64,000 nucleotides of DNA from Streptomyces roseolilacinus (GCF_014649335.1 NZ_BMSV01000003.1:1-64000); one strand, 5' to 3'; shown: positions 54,433 through 63,850, counted from the first letter of the stretch. Numbers and translations: made by a program. The notes: generated by a model from the letters alone, not told the origin.

Positions 54433-56415
54433 ATGACGAAGCCATCCCTCCCCGAGCTCCTCCATGCCGCCGTCGCCGCCGTCGGCGGCATGGAAAGGCC
54501 AGGCCAGGCCGCCATGGCCGAGGCCGTCGCCCAGGCCATCGACGACGGTACGCACCTGCTCGTCCAGGCCGGCACCGGCACCGGCAAGTCCCTCGGCTAC
54601 CTGGTGCCCGCCCTGGCCCACGGGGACCGCGTCGTCGTGGCGACGGCCACGCTGGCCCTGCAGCGGCAGCTCGTCGAACGGGACCTGCCCCGGACGGTCG
54701 AGGCGCTGCACCCGCTGCTGCGCCGCCGCCCGGAGTTCGCGATGCTCAAGGGCCGCTCCAACTACCTGTGCCTGCACCGCCTCCACGAGGGCGTGCCGCA
54801 GGAAGAGGAGGACGGGCTGTTCGACCCGTTCGAGGCGGCCGCCCCGACCAGCAAGCTCGGGCAGGACCTGCTGCGCCTGCGGGACTGGTCGGACGAGACG
54901 GAGACGGGCGACCGGGACGACCTGACGCCGGGCGTGTCCGACCGCGCCTGGGGGCAGGTGTCCGTCTCGTCGCGCGAGTGCCTGGGGGCGAGCAAGTGCG
55001 CGTACGGCGCGGAGTGCTTCGCGGAGGCCGCGCGCGAGCGCGCCAAGCTCGCCGACGTCGTGGTGACCAACCACGCGCTCCTCGCGATCGACGCCATCGA
55101 GGGCGCCCCGGTCCTGCCGCAGCACGAGGTGCTGATCGTCGACGAGGCGCACGAGCTGGTGTCCCGCGTGACCGGTGTCGCCACCGGCGAGCTCACGCCC
55201 GGCCAGGTCAACCGGGCGGTGCGGCGGGCGGCCAAGCTCGTCGACGAGAAGGCCGCCGACCAGCTGCAGACCGCCGCGGAGGGGTTCGAGAAGCTGATGG
55301 AGCTGGCCCTGCCCGGCCGTCTCCAGGAGGTCCCCGAGGACCTCGCGTACGCGCTGATGGCCCTGCGGGACGCGGCGCGCGCGGTGATCACGGCGCTGGG
55401 CAACACGCGGGACCGGTCCGTCCAGGACGAGGACGCCGTCCGCAAGCAGGCCATGGCCTCCGTGGAGAACGTCCACGCGGTGGCGGAGCGCATCGCGAAC
55501 GGCTCCGAGTACGACGTGGTCTGGTACGAGCGGCACGACCGCTTCGGGGCGTCCCTGCGGGTGGCGCCCCTGTCCGTGTCGGGTTTGCTGCGCGACAAGC
55601 TGTTCACGGACCGGTCGGTCGTCCTGACGTCCGCCACGCTGAAGCTGGGCGGGGACTTCAACGGCGTGGGGGCCTCGCTGGGGCTCGCCGCCGAGGGCGT
55701 CGAGGGCGAGGACCTCCCGGTGTGGAAGGGCATCGACGTCGGGTCGCCGTTCGACTACCCCAGGCAGGGCATCCTCTACGTGGCCCGCCACCTGGCGACG
55801 CCCGGGCGGGAGGGCAGCCGGACGGACATGATGGACGAGCTGGCGGAACTGATCGAGGCCGCCGGCGGCCGGACGCTGGGCCTGTTCTCCTCCATGCGGG
55901 CCGCGCAGGCCGCCGCCGAGGAGCTGCGGGGCCGCCTGGACAAGCCCGTGCTGCTGCAGGGCGAGAACACGCTGGGCGAGCTGATCAAGGCGTTCGCGGG
56001 CGATGCGGAGACCTGCCTGTTCGGGACGCTCTCCCTGTGGCAGGGCGTCGACGTGCCGGGGCCGAACTGCCAGCTGGTGGTCATGGACCGCATCCCGTTC
56101 CCGCGTCCGGACGACCCGCTGATGAGCGCCCGCCAGAAGGCCGTGGAGGAGGCGGGCGGCAACGGCTTCATGGCCGTCGCCGCGACCCACGCGGCGCTGC
56201 TCATGGCGCAGGGCGCGGGCCGCCTGGTGAGGGCGACGGGCGACCGCGGCGTGGTGGCGGTCCTGGACCCGCGCCTGGCGAACGCCCGGTACGGAAGCTT
56301 CCTGCGCGCCTCGATGCCGGACTTCTGGTACACGACGGACCGCAACCAGGTCCGCCGCTCCCTGGCGGCCATCGACCAGGCGGCCAGGGACCAGGCGGCG
56401 AAGGCCGCGGTGTAG
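54433..56415 (+). CDS. dinG: DinG-type ATP-dependent DNA helicase (XPD-like)
   Basis: A protein of 660 residues. Walker A AGTGTGKS (about 46-53), the DEAH box in LIVDEAHELVSR, and C-terminal motif VI QGAGRLVRA are present. Four Cys that can hold an iron-sulfur cluster lie between Walker A and the DEAH box: one in NYLCLHR and three in ECLGASKCAYGAEC. Family knowledge: DinG/YoaA-type helicases unwind 5'-tailed DNA and R-loops after damage. The ATG has TAGGGT 9 nt upstream. No LexA box is evident before it. It is convergent with lexA and shares a terminator. Confidence 0.92.
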   Translation: MTKPSLPELLHAAVAAVGGMERPGQAAMAEAVAQAIDDGTHLLVQAGTGTGKSLGYLVPALAHGDRVVVATATLALQRQLVERDLPRTVEALHPLLRRRPEFAMLKGRSNYLCLHRLHEGVPQEEEDGLFDPFEAAAPTSKLGQDLLRLRDWSDETETGDRDDLTPGVSDRAWGQVSVSSRECLGASKCAYGAECFAEAARERAKLADVVVTNHALLAIDAIEGAPVLPQHEVLIVDEAHELVSRVTGVATGELTPGQVNRAVRRAAKLVDEKAADQLQTAAEGFEKLMELALPGRLQEVPEDLAYALMALRDAARAVITALGNTRDRSVQDEDAVRKQAMASVENVHAVAERIANGSEYDVVWYERHDRFGASLRVAPLSVSGLLRDKLFTDRSVVLTSATLKLGGDFNGVGASLGLAAEGVEGEDLPVWKGIDVGSPFDYPRQGILYVARHLATPGREGSRTDMMDELAELIEAAGGRTLGLFSSMRAAQAAAEELRGRLDKPVLLQGENTLGELIKAFAGDAETCLFGTLSLWQGVDVPGPNCQLVVMDRIPFPRPDDPLMSARQKAVEEAGGNGFMAVAATHAALLMAQGAGRLVRATGDRGVVAVLDPRLANARYGSFLRASMPDFWYTTDRNQVRRSLAAIDQAARDQAAKAAV

Positions 56416-56426
56416 CGGATACGGCA

Positions 56427-56460
56427 GGGCCCCGGAACCGGCGCAGGGGTTCCGGGGCCC
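56427..56460. terminator. Bidirectional terminator between dinG and lexA
   Basis: A perfect 13-bp stem (56427-56439 with 56448-56460) with an 8-nt loop between convergent genes. Confidence 0.85.
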
Positions 56461-56479
56461 GGTCGAGGGGCGGCGGGGG

Positions 56480-57280
56480 TCAGACCCGCCGCAGAACCGC
56501 CACCACCTTGCCGAGGATGGTCGCCTCGTCACCGGGGATGGGCTGGTAGGCGGAGTTGTGCGGGAGCAGCCAGACGTGGCCGTCCTCCCGCTTGAAGCGC
56601 TTGACCGTGGCCTCGCCGTCCAGCATGGCGGCCACGATGTCGCCGTTCTCCGCGACCGGCTGGCGGCGGACCGTGACCCAGTCGCCGTCGCAGATCGCGG
56701 CCTCGATCATGGAGTCCCCCACGACCTTCAGGACGAACAGCTCACCGTCGCCCACCAGCTGCCGGGGGAGGGGGAAGACGTCCTCGACCGACTCCTCGGC
56801 CAGGATCGGCCCGCCGGCGGCGATCCGGCCGACGAGCGGGACGTACGACGCGGCGGGCTTGCCGGTGGTGTCCGTGGGCTGCGTGCTCGGCTGGTCGGAG
56901 CCCCGCACCTCGTACGCGCGCGGCCGGTGGGGGTCCCGCCGCAGGAAGCCCTTCCGCTCCAGGGCCATCAGCTGGTGCGCCACCGAGGACGTGCTGGACA
57001 GGCCGACCGCCTGGCCGATCTCCCGCATCGACGGAGGGTACCCGCGACGCTGCACGGAGTCACGGATGACCTCGATGACCCTCCGCTGCCGATCCGTGAG
57101 GCCGGAGCTGTCGGCCCGGATGCCGGGAGGTCGGCCGGGGAGCGAGCGTGCGGGCTTGGCGGGCTCGGAGGCCGTGCCCGCCTCGTTCGCGCTCTTCGCG
57201 GTCATGGCGTGTACCGGCTCGAATCGGCCCTGGGAGCGGTCCTGGGCGGTGATGGTGGCACTGTCTGCGGTGGTGGTCAC
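56480..57280 (-). CDS. lexA: SOS repressor LexA
   Basis: A protein of 266 residues. A non-conserved N-terminal extension of about 50 residues precedes a winged helix ([12 protein letters not shown]; recognition helix near [16 protein letters not shown]). The S24 peptidase domain has the cleavage site A155-G156 in RIAAGGPI, with catalytic S190 (VGDSMIEA) and K227 (ATVKRF). RecA-stimulated self-cleavage is therefore expected. The start at GTG 57280 has GAGAGGGG upstream. A LexA-type box overlaps its own promoter, so it is autorepressed. Confidence 0.96.
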   Translation of the reverse strand: MTTTADSATITAQDRSQGRFEPVHAMTAKSANEAGTASEPAKPARSLPGRPPGIRADSSGLTDRQRRVIEVIRDSVQRRGYPPSMREIGQAVGLSSTSSVAHQLMALERKGFLRRDPHRPRAYEVRGSDQPSTQPTDTTGKPAASYVPLVGRIAAGGPILAEESVEDVFPLPRQLVGDGELFVLKVVGDSMIEAAICDGDWVTVRRQPVAENGDIVAAMLDGEATVKRFKREDGHVWLLPHNSAYQPIPGDEATILGKVVAVLRRV

Positions 57281-57316
57281 GTCGGCCCCTCTCGAATGGT
57301 CTCCCTGGCTGGCACA

Positions 57317-57358
57317 ACGGTAGTTGCTTTCGAAAGGTTGCGCCAAACACACGTTCGA
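57317..57358 (-). promoter_or_regulatory. lexA promoter with LexA box
   Basis: On the minus strand the LexA-type box TCGAACGTGTGTTTG covers 57358-57344 and overlaps a -35 TTGGCG (57346-57341). An 18-bp spacer separates this from a -10 TACCGT (57322-57317). The start codon is 37 nt after the -10. Confidence 0.75.
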
Positions 57359-57359
57359 G

Positions 57360-57620
57360 TGAAAAAACGCGGAATGACTTACCTGTGCGTGTGCCTGGGT
57401 GTATGTGCGACCTTTCGCCACCGAGGCAATTCGATTTATCACGCTATCGCCCGCCGCCGCTCCGGTGGTGTCCGCCCCTCTCCGCGCGGCGCGCCGAGGA
57501 CCCGGAAGGAGTCTCGCGCCCCCCGCCCCGGAGTTCCCGGAGGTCGGCCGTGCCGTAGGCTCGTCGCCGGCCCGGGAACCGGTGCGCGGCGCGACACGCG
57601 CCGCGCCGGGAATGAGGGCC
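57360..57620. other. Gene-less stretch between lexA and nrdR control regions
   Basis: No ORF with a plausible ribosome site or motif. It contains a short A-tract (GAAAAAAC) just upstream of the LexA box on the lexA side. I see no structured RNA such as a cobalamin riboswitch. Confidence 0.5.
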
Positions 57621-57622
57621 AG

Positions 57623-57669
57623 GCCCTACATGTAGTGGTTGCATGGTCACAGCCACCTAGAAGTTGTGG
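57623..57669 (+). promoter_or_regulatory. Two NrdR-type boxes before nrdRJ
   Basis: A 16-mer at 57623-57638 with the perfect palindromic core CTACATGTAG matches the NrdR-box consensus ACACTATATATAGTGT at 11 of 16 positions. A weaker second copy lies at 57654-57669 (8 of 16). The centres are 31 bp apart, three helical turns, as usual for paired NrdR boxes. Confidence 0.65.
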
Positions 57670-57779
57670 TCCCCCGGTCCTTCGGGAGGGTGGGCATCGC
57701 CTATGCTTGTGGCTGCTTCGAGGGGCCCGGAAGGGCCTCCCGGGGCTGTTCAGTCGTGCGGTGAAGAAGGGATGGGACC

Positions 57780-58292
57780 ATGCATTGCCCCTTCTGCAGG
57801 CACCCCGACAGTCGTGTCGTCGACAGTCGCACCACCGACGACGGGACGTCCATCCGGCGCCGTCGCCAGTGCCCCGACTGCTCCCGCCGCTTCACCACGG
57901 TGGAGACCTGTTCCCTCATGGTCGTGAAGCGGAGCGGGGTGACCGAGCCCTTCAGCAGGGCCAAGGTCATCAACGGTGTGCGCAAGGCCTGCCAGGGGCG
58001 GCCCGTCACCGAGGACGCCCTCGCGCAGCTGGGCCAGCGGGTCGAGGAGGCCGTCCGGGCCACCGGCAGCGCGGAGCTCACCACGCACGACGTCGGTCTC
58101 GCCATACTCGGTCCGCTGCAGGAGCTCGACCTCGTCGCGTACCTGCGCTTCGCGTCCGTGTACCGCGCGTTCGACACGCTGGAGGACTTCGAGGCCGCCA
58201 TCGCGGAACTGCGCGAGCGGCGGCCCCCCGCGGAGGAGTGCGGCACCGGTGTGACCCCCGGGGTCCCGGTGCCCGCGGCCGCCACCGACTGA
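57780..58292 (+). CDS. nrdR: Transcriptional repressor NrdR
   Basis: A protein of 170 residues. An N-terminal zinc ribbon has C3, C6, C31 and C34. The ATP-cone domain (about 49-139) begins [15 protein letters not shown] and binds ATP/dATP to set DNA affinity. About 25 C-terminal residues are a variable tail. It represses ribonucleotide reductase genes. The preceding NrdR boxes suggest autoregulation of nrdRJ. AAGGGATGGG lies before the ATG. nrdJ follows 156 bp downstream on the same strand. Confidence 0.96.
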   Translation: MHCPFCRHPDSRVVDSRTTDDGTSIRRRRQCPDCSRRFTTVETCSLMVVKRSGVTEPFSRAKVINGVRKACQGRPVTEDALAQLGQRVEEAVRATGSAELTTHDVGLAILGPLQELDLVAYLRFASVYRAFDTLEDFEAAIAELRERRPPAEECGTGVTPGVPVPAAATD

Positions 58293-58448
58293 GCGGCCGG
58301 CCGGGCCCCCGGCCCGGCGACCGCCCGTCGAGGCGGCCAATCGACCTGCCATGAGCGCCGTGAGCGGCACCCATGGCAACAGACAAAGACCGTGCCTTGG
58401 GAAGTTTCAGGCACATAAGGGCGTTTTTGCCCATATATGGGAGGCGGC

Positions 58449-61322
58449 ATGACAGAGACGACGAGCGGCCCGGCACGAGGCTCCCGCACCAAGGGACCCA
58501 AGGCGAGCAAGGGCCTGCGTATCGAGCGCATCCACACGACCCCCGGCGTGCACCCGTACGACGAGGTCGTCTGGGAGCGCCGTGACGTCGTCATGACCAA
58601 TTGGCGCGACGGCTCGGTCAACTTCGAGCAGCGTGGCGTCGAGTTCCCCGACTTCTGGTCGGTGAACGCGGTCAACATCGTCACCAGCAAGTACTTCCGG
58701 GGCGCCGTCGGCACCCCGCAGCGCGAGACGAGCCTGAAGCAGCTCATCGACCGCATCGTGAAGACCTACCGCAAGGCCGGCGAGGAGCACGGCTACTTCT
58801 CGGCGCCCGCCGACGCGGAGATCTTCGAGCACGAGCTGGCCTACGCCCTCCTGCACCAGATCTTCAGCTTCAACTCCCCGGTGTGGTTCAACGTCGGCAC
58901 GCCGCAGCCCCAGCAGGTCTCCGCCTGCTTCATCCTGTCCGTCGACGACTCCATGGAGTCGATCCTCGACTGGTACAAGGAAGAGGGCATGATCTTCAAG
59001 GGCGGCTCCGGCGCCGGCCTGAACCTCTCCCGCATCCGCTCCTCCAAGGAGCTGCTGTCCTCCGGCGGCAACGCCTCCGGCCCGGTCTCCTTCATGCGCG
59101 GCGCCGACGCCTCCGCGGGAACGATCAAGTCCGGCGGTGCCACGCGCCGCGCGGCCAAGATGGTCATCCTGGACGTCGACCACCCCGACATCGAGGACTT
59201 CATCGAGACCAAGGTCAAGGAGGAGGAGAAGATCCGCGCCCTGCGCGACGCGGGCTTCGACATGGACCTGGGCGGCGACGACATCACGTCCGTCCAGTAC
59301 CAGAACGCCAACAACTCGGTCCGCGTGAACGACGCGTTCATGAAGGCCGTGGAGTCCGGCGGCAAGTTCGGCCTGCGCGCCCGCATGACCGGCGAGGTCA
59401 TCGAGGAGGTCGACGCCAAGGCGCTGTTCCGCAAGATGGCCGAGGCCGCCTGGGCCTGCGCCGACCCGGGCATCCAGTACGACGACACCATCAACCACTG
59501 GCACACCTGCCCCGAGTCCGGCCGCATCAACGGCTCGAACCCGTGCAGCGAGTACATGCACCTGGACAACACGTCCTGCAACCTCGCCTCGCTGAACCTG
59601 ATGAAGTTCCTGAAGGACGACGGCAAGGGCAACCAGTCCTTCGACGCCGAGCGCTTCGCGAAGGTCGTCGAGCTGGTCATCACCGCGATGGACGTCTCCA
59701 TCTGCTTCGCGGACTTCCCGACCCAGAAGATCGGCGAGAACACCCGCGCCTTCCGCCAGCTGGGCATCGGCTACGCCAACCTCGGCGCCCTGCTCATGGC
59801 GACCGGCCACGCGTACGACTCCGACGGCGGCCGCGCCCTGGCCGGCGCGATCACCTCGCTGATGACCGGCACCTCCTACCGCCGCTCCGCCGAGCTGGCC
59901 GCGGTCGTCGGCCCGTACGACGGCTACGCCCTCAACGCCGAGCCGCACCAGCGCGTCATGCGCCAGCACGCCGACGCCAACGCCAAGGCCGTCCGCATGG
60001 ACGACCTGGACACCCCGATCTGGGCCGCCGCCACGGAGGCCTGGCAGGACGTGATCCGCCTCGGCGAGAAGAACGGCTTCCGCAACGCCCAGGCGTCCGT
60101 CATCGCCCCGACCGGCACCATCGGCCTGGCTATGTCCTGCGACACCACGGGCCTGGAGCCGGACCTGGCGCTGGTCAAGTTCAAGAAGCTGGTCGGCGGC
60201 GGCTCGATGCAGATCGTCAACGGCACCGTGCCGCAGGCGCTGCGCCGCCTCGGCTACCACGAGGAGCAGATCGAGGCGATTGTCGCCCACATCGCCGAGC
60301 ACGGCAACGTGATCGACGCCCCCGGCCTCAAGCAGGAGCACTACGAGGTCTTCGACTGCGCCATGGGCGAGCGCTCCATCTCCGCGATGGGCCACGTCCG
60401 CATGATGGCCGCGATCCAGCCGTGGATCTCCGGCGCGCTGTCCAAGACGGTCAACCTCCCCGAGACGGCCACCGTCGAGGACGTCGAGGAGGTCTACTTC
60501 GAGGCGTGGAAGATGGGCGTCAAGGCGCTCGCCATCTACCGCGACAACTGCAAGGTCGGCCAGCCGCTCTCCGCCAAGAAGAAGGAGGAGGAGAAGGCCG
60601 AGGTCGTGCCCGCGAAGGTCGAGAAGGTCGTCGAGTACCGTCCGGTCCGTAAGCGCCTCCCGAAGGGACGTCCGGGAATCACCACCTCCTTCACGGTCGG
60701 CGGCGCCGAGGGCTACATGACCGCCAACTCCTACCCGGACGACGGTCTCGGCGAGGTCTTCCTGAAGATGTCCAAGCAGGGCTCGACCCTCGCGGGCATG
60801 ATGGACGCCTTCTCCATCGCCGTCTCGGTCGGCCTGCAGTACGGCGTGCCGCTGGAGACGTACGTCTCGAAGTTCACCAACATGCGCTTCGAGCCGGCCG
60901 GCATGACGGACGACCCGGACGTGCGGATGGCCCAGTCGATCGTCGACTACATCTTCCGCCGCCTGGCGCTGGACTTCCTGCCGTTCGAGACCCGCTCGGC
61001 GCTCGGCATCCACTCCGCCGAGGAGCGCCAGCGGCACCTGGAGACCGGTTCGTACGAGCCGTCCGACGACGAGGTGGACGTCGAGGGCCTCGCCCAGTCC
61101 GCCCCGCGCCAGCAGGAGGCCCCGAAGGCCGTCGCCCCCGCCCCGAAGGCGGAGACCCCGGCCCCCGCCCCGAAGCAGGCGCACACGTCCGCGGAGCTCG
61201 TCGAGATGCAGCTCGGCATCCAGGCCGACGCCCCGCTGTGCTTCTCCTGCGGCACCAAGATGCAGCGCGCCGGCTCCTGCTACATCTGCGAGGGCTGCGG
61301 CTCGACCAGCGGCTGCAGCTGA
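58449..61322 (+). CDS. nrdJ: Vitamin B12-dependent (class II) ribonucleoside-diphosphate reductase
   Basis: A protein of 957 residues. It uses adenosylcobalamin to make dNDPs without oxygen dependence. Conserved RNR motifs include SPVWFNVG, GGSGAGLNLSRIR, NPCSEYMHLDNTSCN (active-site Cys and Glu region) and APTGTIGLAM. The C-terminus holds a Cys-rich segment (CFSCGTKM to CEGCGSTSGC) that combines a zinc-ribbon-like motif with likely redox cysteines. The start at ATG 58449 is set by GGGAGGCGGC; the ORF from 58437 lacks a site. An Ala/Pro/Lys linker lies near residues 890-920. It probably forms a unit with nrdR. Confidence 0.97.
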   Translation: MTETTSGPARGSRTKGPKASKGLRIERIHTTPGVHPYDEVVWERRDVVMTNWRDGSVNFEQRGVEFPDFWSVNAVNIVTSKYFRGAVGTPQRETSLKQLIDRIVKTYRKAGEEHGYFSAPADAEIFEHELAYALLHQIFSFNSPVWFNVGTPQPQQVSACFILSVDDSMESILDWYKEEGMIFKGGSGAGLNLSRIRSSKELLSSGGNASGPVSFMRGADASAGTIKSGGATRRAAKMVILDVDHPDIEDFIETKVKEEEKIRALRDAGFDMDLGGDDITSVQYQNANNSVRVNDAFMKAVESGGKFGLRARMTGEVIEEVDAKALFRKMAEAAWACADPGIQYDDTINHWHTCPESGRINGSNPCSEYMHLDNTSCNLASLNLMKFLKDDGKGNQSFDAERFAKVVELVITAMDVSICFADFPTQKIGENTRAFRQLGIGYANLGALLMATGHAYDSDGGRALAGAITSLMTGTSYRRSAELAAVVGPYDGYALNAEPHQRVMRQHADANAKAVRMDDLDTPIWAAATEAWQDVIRLGEKNGFRNAQASVIAPTGTIGLAMSCDTTGLEPDLALVKFKKLVGGGSMQIVNGTVPQALRRLGYHEEQIEAIVAHIAEHGNVIDAPGLKQEHYEVFDCAMGERSISAMGHVRMMAAIQPWISGALSKTVNLPETATVEDVEEVYFEAWKMGVKALAIYRDNCKVGQPLSAKKKEEEKAEVVPAKVEKVVEYRPVRKRLPKGRPGITTSFTVGGAEGYMTANSYPDDGLGEVFLKMSKQGSTLAGMMDAFSIAVSVGLQYGVPLETYVSKFTNMRFEPAGMTDDPDVRMAQSIVDYIFRRLALDFLPFETRSALGIHSAEERQRHLETGSYEPSDDEVDVEGLAQSAPRQQEAPKAVAPAPKAETPAPAPKQAHTSAELVEMQLGIQADAPLCFSCGTKMQRAGSCYICEGCGSTSGCS

Positions 61323-61389
61323 CGACGGACGCGAGCGCATCCGACGTGTCACTGAGCGTCCCCTGCCCGGGTCGCTGACCTGCAGGTGA

Positions 61390-61430
61390 GAGAGGGAGCC
61401 GCCCCCGGGGCGGCTCCCTCTCCGCCGTTT
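61390..61430 (+). terminator. Terminator of nrdJ
   Basis: A near-continuous GAGAGGGAGCCGCCCC/GGGGCGGCTCCCTCTC hairpin (61390-61405 with 61407-61422) is followed by GCCGTTTT. Confidence 0.85.
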
Positions 61431-61580
61431 TCGGCCTGTGCTGCCCGGTCGCTCCGGCTCCATCGGCTCGCTCCGGACGCGCCCCTCCCGTGCGAGGGGG
61501 AGCCGTATCCCGACGACGGGTCGCACCGCCGCCGGCAGGGGCCGAGGGCTCCCAGGGACCGGCGCTCGGCCGGCAGGGGC

Positions 61581-61763
61581 GTGGCGCTCGTCCTGGACGC
61601 GCATCTCGCGCAGGCGTCCGCGCACCCCGGCGAACTGGCCGATGCCTTCCACGACGTCCACGTCCCGATTCACCGGAACGAGCACATCGCCGCCGCCGCC
61701 GAGCGGGCGACAGGGAACGCGTTCGCCGAACGGGCCGCCGGCCGGCCCGCCACGGGACCGATC
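61581..61763 (+). pseudogene. Possible gene remnant between nrdJ and terD
   Basis: An open frame from GTG 61581 encodes about 60 residues of ordinary-looking protein (LVLDAHLAQASAHPGELADAF, then VPIHRNEHIAAAAERATGNA) before turning into Arg/Pro/Gly-rich sequence that runs into the antisense of the TerD gene. The first part has normal amino-acid composition, unlike a typical shadow frame. I do not recognise the family. It may be a truncated gene end, or chance. Nothing else is supported in 61431-61863. Confidence 0.3.
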
Positions 61764-61863
61764 GATGCGCGGTCACCGTCGGGCTCGCTCAGCACCCGGC
61801 CGCGGCGCCTCCCGAGGTGGGGAGGCCACCGGGGAGCTCTCCCCACCTTCCCGTTCCCGGCCC

Positions 61864-62391
61864 CTACCGGGGGGCGCCCATCAGGCGGGTGAAGGACTCC
61901 GGGTCGGAGTCGAAGCCGCGGACGGCGGACTTGTACACCCAGGTGCTCGGGCCCTCGCGGGTGAACTCCACGACGGTCGCCGACGTGGCGTCCCGTACGC
62001 CGGTGAAGTCGTCGCGGAACAGCTCCTCGTAGCCCTCCTTGACGATCACGCCGGTGTTCGCCACGTCGCCGAAGGTGACCCGGCCGCCGCCCTGCTGGAT
62101 GGCGATGCCCACGACGACGCGCGCGTAGGCGGGGGCGAGCCGGTTGAGTTCCAGCGTCATGGACTCGTCGATGCCCAGGCCCTGCCCCGTACGGCTGTCC
62201 CGGTTCAGCGTGATCGTGCCGTCCGGTGAACGGCTGTCGAAGTGGACCAGGTAGGCCGGTTCGCCGGCCGGGGCCTCGGCGCCGTAGACGGCGGCGATGA
62301 TGTCGAGGTCGTGGACCGGGCCGCCGCCGGTGCTCGGGTCCCACTTGAGGGCCACCTCGACCTTCTCGACACCCTTGTTGAGACTGCTCAC
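61864..62391 (-). CDS. TerD-family protein
   Basis: A protein of 175 residues. The TerD/CABP fold signatures are VEVALKWDPS, HDLDIIAAVYG, YLVHFDSRSPDGTITLNRDS (calcium-binding aspartates) and SMTLELNRLAPAYARVVVGI. Family members are tied to tellurite resistance and stress or development in Streptomyces. GTG 62391 is chosen for the GAGAGGGGGAAG site upstream and because it leaves the domain intact; the ORF to 62550 has a non-conserved Ser/Pro N-terminus. Divergent from the next gene. Confidence 0.85.
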   Translation of the reverse strand: MSSLNKGVEKVEVALKWDPSTGGGPVHDLDIIAAVYGAEAPAGEPAYLVHFDSRSPDGTITLNRDSRTGQGLGIDESMTLELNRLAPAYARVVVGIAIQQGGGRVTFGDVANTGVIVKEGYEELFRDDFTGVRDATSATVVEFTREGPSTWVYKSAVRGFDSDPESFTRLMGAPR

Positions 62392-62512
62392 AGCTTCCCC
62401 CTCTCCGGGGTCCGGTACCGCGGAGGGGCAACTCCCCTTCGCGTCGGACCCGTTGTCCATGGTGTCACGGAGCGTCAGTGACGAATGCCGTATGGGTGGG
62501 TTCCCCGCGCCG

Positions 62513-62518
62513 TACGAT
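62513..62518 (+). promoter_or_regulatory. -10 element (TACGAT) for a leaderless transcript
   Basis: TACGAT ends 6 nt before GTG 62525, with no Shine-Dalgarno. Confidence 0.5.
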
Positions 62519-62524
62519 GGCGCG

Positions 62525-63130
62525 GTGCTGGTCAAGTGGACTTGCTGCACCGTGGTGGACCGTCGGGGGTTCGAACGGGGGCAGCGGAAATGGGCGGGGC
62601 TGCCGGGGGAACCCGGCTTCCGGGGGCAGGGCGGCGGATGGAGCCGGCTGCGCCCCGGTGTGGCCCACGTCTTCTCCTTCTGGGAGAGCCGCCCCTTCTA
62701 CGACTCCTTCATGGCGCGGTCGCACGACAGGCTGGCCGTCGCGCAGTCCGGCACCTTCAAGGACGTCCGGGTCAAGCTGTTCGACTACCGCTTCGACGTG
62801 AAGACCGGCTTCGAGCCGCGCTTCACCGACGCCGACGTCGTACGGGTCGCCCACAGCCGCATCCGTGAGGACCGGGTCGAGCACTACGCCCTGATGCAGG
62901 AGAAGGTGTGGAACCCCGCGATGGCCGGGTCCCCCGGCATGCTGCGCGGCCTGTTCGGGGAGGCCCCGGGCAACGAGTTCCTGGTCCTGTCGATGTGGCG
63001 GTCGGCGGCCGAGCACGGAAAGTACCGGGCCGAGCGGGTGGAGCGGCTCGCCCTGCGCGCCCAGTTGGCGACGGACGTCGTCGCCCTGACCGGGGACGTC
63101 GTGGACCTCGAGGCGGCCTGGACGGTCTGA
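62525..63130 (+). CDS. YdbC/DUF4937 family protein
   Basis: A protein of 201 residues. It contains the RGFERGQRKWAGL, GWSRLRPGVAHVFSFWESR and FYDSFMARSHDRLAVAQSGT motifs of the YdbC/DUF4937 family, which resemble antibiotic-monooxygenase-type (ABM) ferredoxin-like folds; two such repeats are likely (about 1-100 and 110-195). Function unknown. It starts with GTG directly after a -10-like hexamer. Downstream it is convergent with the TetR gene, 30 bp between stops. Confidence 0.82.
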   Translation: MLVKWTCCTVVDRRGFERGQRKWAGLPGEPGFRGQGGGWSRLRPGVAHVFSFWESRPFYDSFMARSHDRLAVAQSGTFKDVRVKLFDYRFDVKTGFEPRFTDADVVRVAHSRIREDRVEHYALMQEKVWNPAMAGSPGMLRGLFGEAPGNEFLVLSMWRSAAEHGKYRAERVERLALRAQLATDVVALTGDVVDLEAAWTV

Positions 63131-63160
63131 GCGGGCCGGCGCCGTGGCGCGCCGCGGGCG

Positions 63161-63814
63161 TCAGCCGCCGGCGGGGGGCGCCGTGGCCGGGCCGGTGCCG
63201 GCCCCCGTCGTGAACGCCCCCGCCCGTACCGCCGCGACCGTCGCCGCGGCCGCCTGGTCGGCCAGCGCCGCGTCGACCGGCTCCCGCGTGACGAACAGGC
63301 GGAGGAACAGCGGCGCCGACACGGCGCGCACCACCGCGCCCGCGTCCGTGCCGGCCGGTGCCTCGCCGCGCGCCACCGCGCGTTCGACGACGGCCTCGCA
63401 GCGCGCGAACCGCTCCGCGTAGAAGGCCCGCAGCGCGTCGGCGGCGCGCTCCGACTGGAACGCCGCCGCGACGAAGGCCGTGGGCGCCGCGGCCGCCGCG
63501 GGGTCGGCGAACGAGTCGCGCACCTCGCGCGCGAGGGCCCGCAGATCGCCTTCCAGGTCCCCGGTGTCCGGTGGCGTCCAGCCGTCCTCGCCCGCGAGGT
63601 CCAGGGCGTCCGCGACCAGTCCCTCGATCCCGCCCCACCTGCGGTACAGCGTCGTCTTGTGCACGCCCGACCGCTCGGCCACGTACTCGACGGTGAGGCC
63701 CGGGTAGCCGTGCTCGCCCAGCCCCGTCAGCACGGCGTCGCGGACGGCCGCGCGGGTCCGTGCCGTACGGCCGCCGGGGCGGCGGGTGCCGGGCGCGGGG
63801 TTCTGCTGTTCCAC
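63161..63814 (-). CDS. TetR-family transcriptional regulator
   Basis: A protein of 217 residues. The N-terminal HTH (about 15-65) contains RAAVRDAVLTGLGEHGY and the recognition segment VEYVAERSGVHKTTLYRRWG. The C-terminal ligand domain is Ala-rich (TetR_C_11-like). The start is uncertain: GTG 63814, or TTG 63826 upstream; neither has a clear ribosome site. It is divergent from an ABC-F gene, with a perfect palindrome between them, so it probably represses that gene and itself. Confidence 0.88.
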   Translation of the reverse strand: MEQQNPAPGTRRPGGRTARTRAAVRDAVLTGLGEHGYPGLTVEYVAERSGVHKTTLYRRWGGIEGLVADALDLAGEDGWTPPDTGDLEGDLRALAREVRDSFADPAAAAAPTAFVAAAFQSERAADALRAFYAERFARCEAVVERAVARGEAPAGTDAGAVVRAVSAPLFLRLFVTREPVDAALADQAAAATVAAVRAGAFTTGAGTGPATAPPAGG

Positions 63815-63832
63815 TTCGCCAACCAATCGCTA

Positions 63833-63850
63833 CGTCTGTTGCGTTAGACG
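63833..63850. promoter_or_regulatory. Inverted repeat CGTCT-N8-AGACG near the TetR start
   Basis: Perfect 5-bp arms lie 20 bp before the regulator's GTG. It could be a secondary operator or part of the regulator's promoter. Confidence 0.35.

Noticed and set aside
57360..57779. Cobalamin riboswitch before nrdRJ
   Set aside because: NrdJ needs B12, but I could not find a B12-box-like sequence or the expected long structured leader; the boxes present fit NrdR instead.
61438..62229. A 263-codon frame over the terD region
   Set aside because: Its second half is antisense to the TerD gene, which has clear family motifs and a ribosome site.
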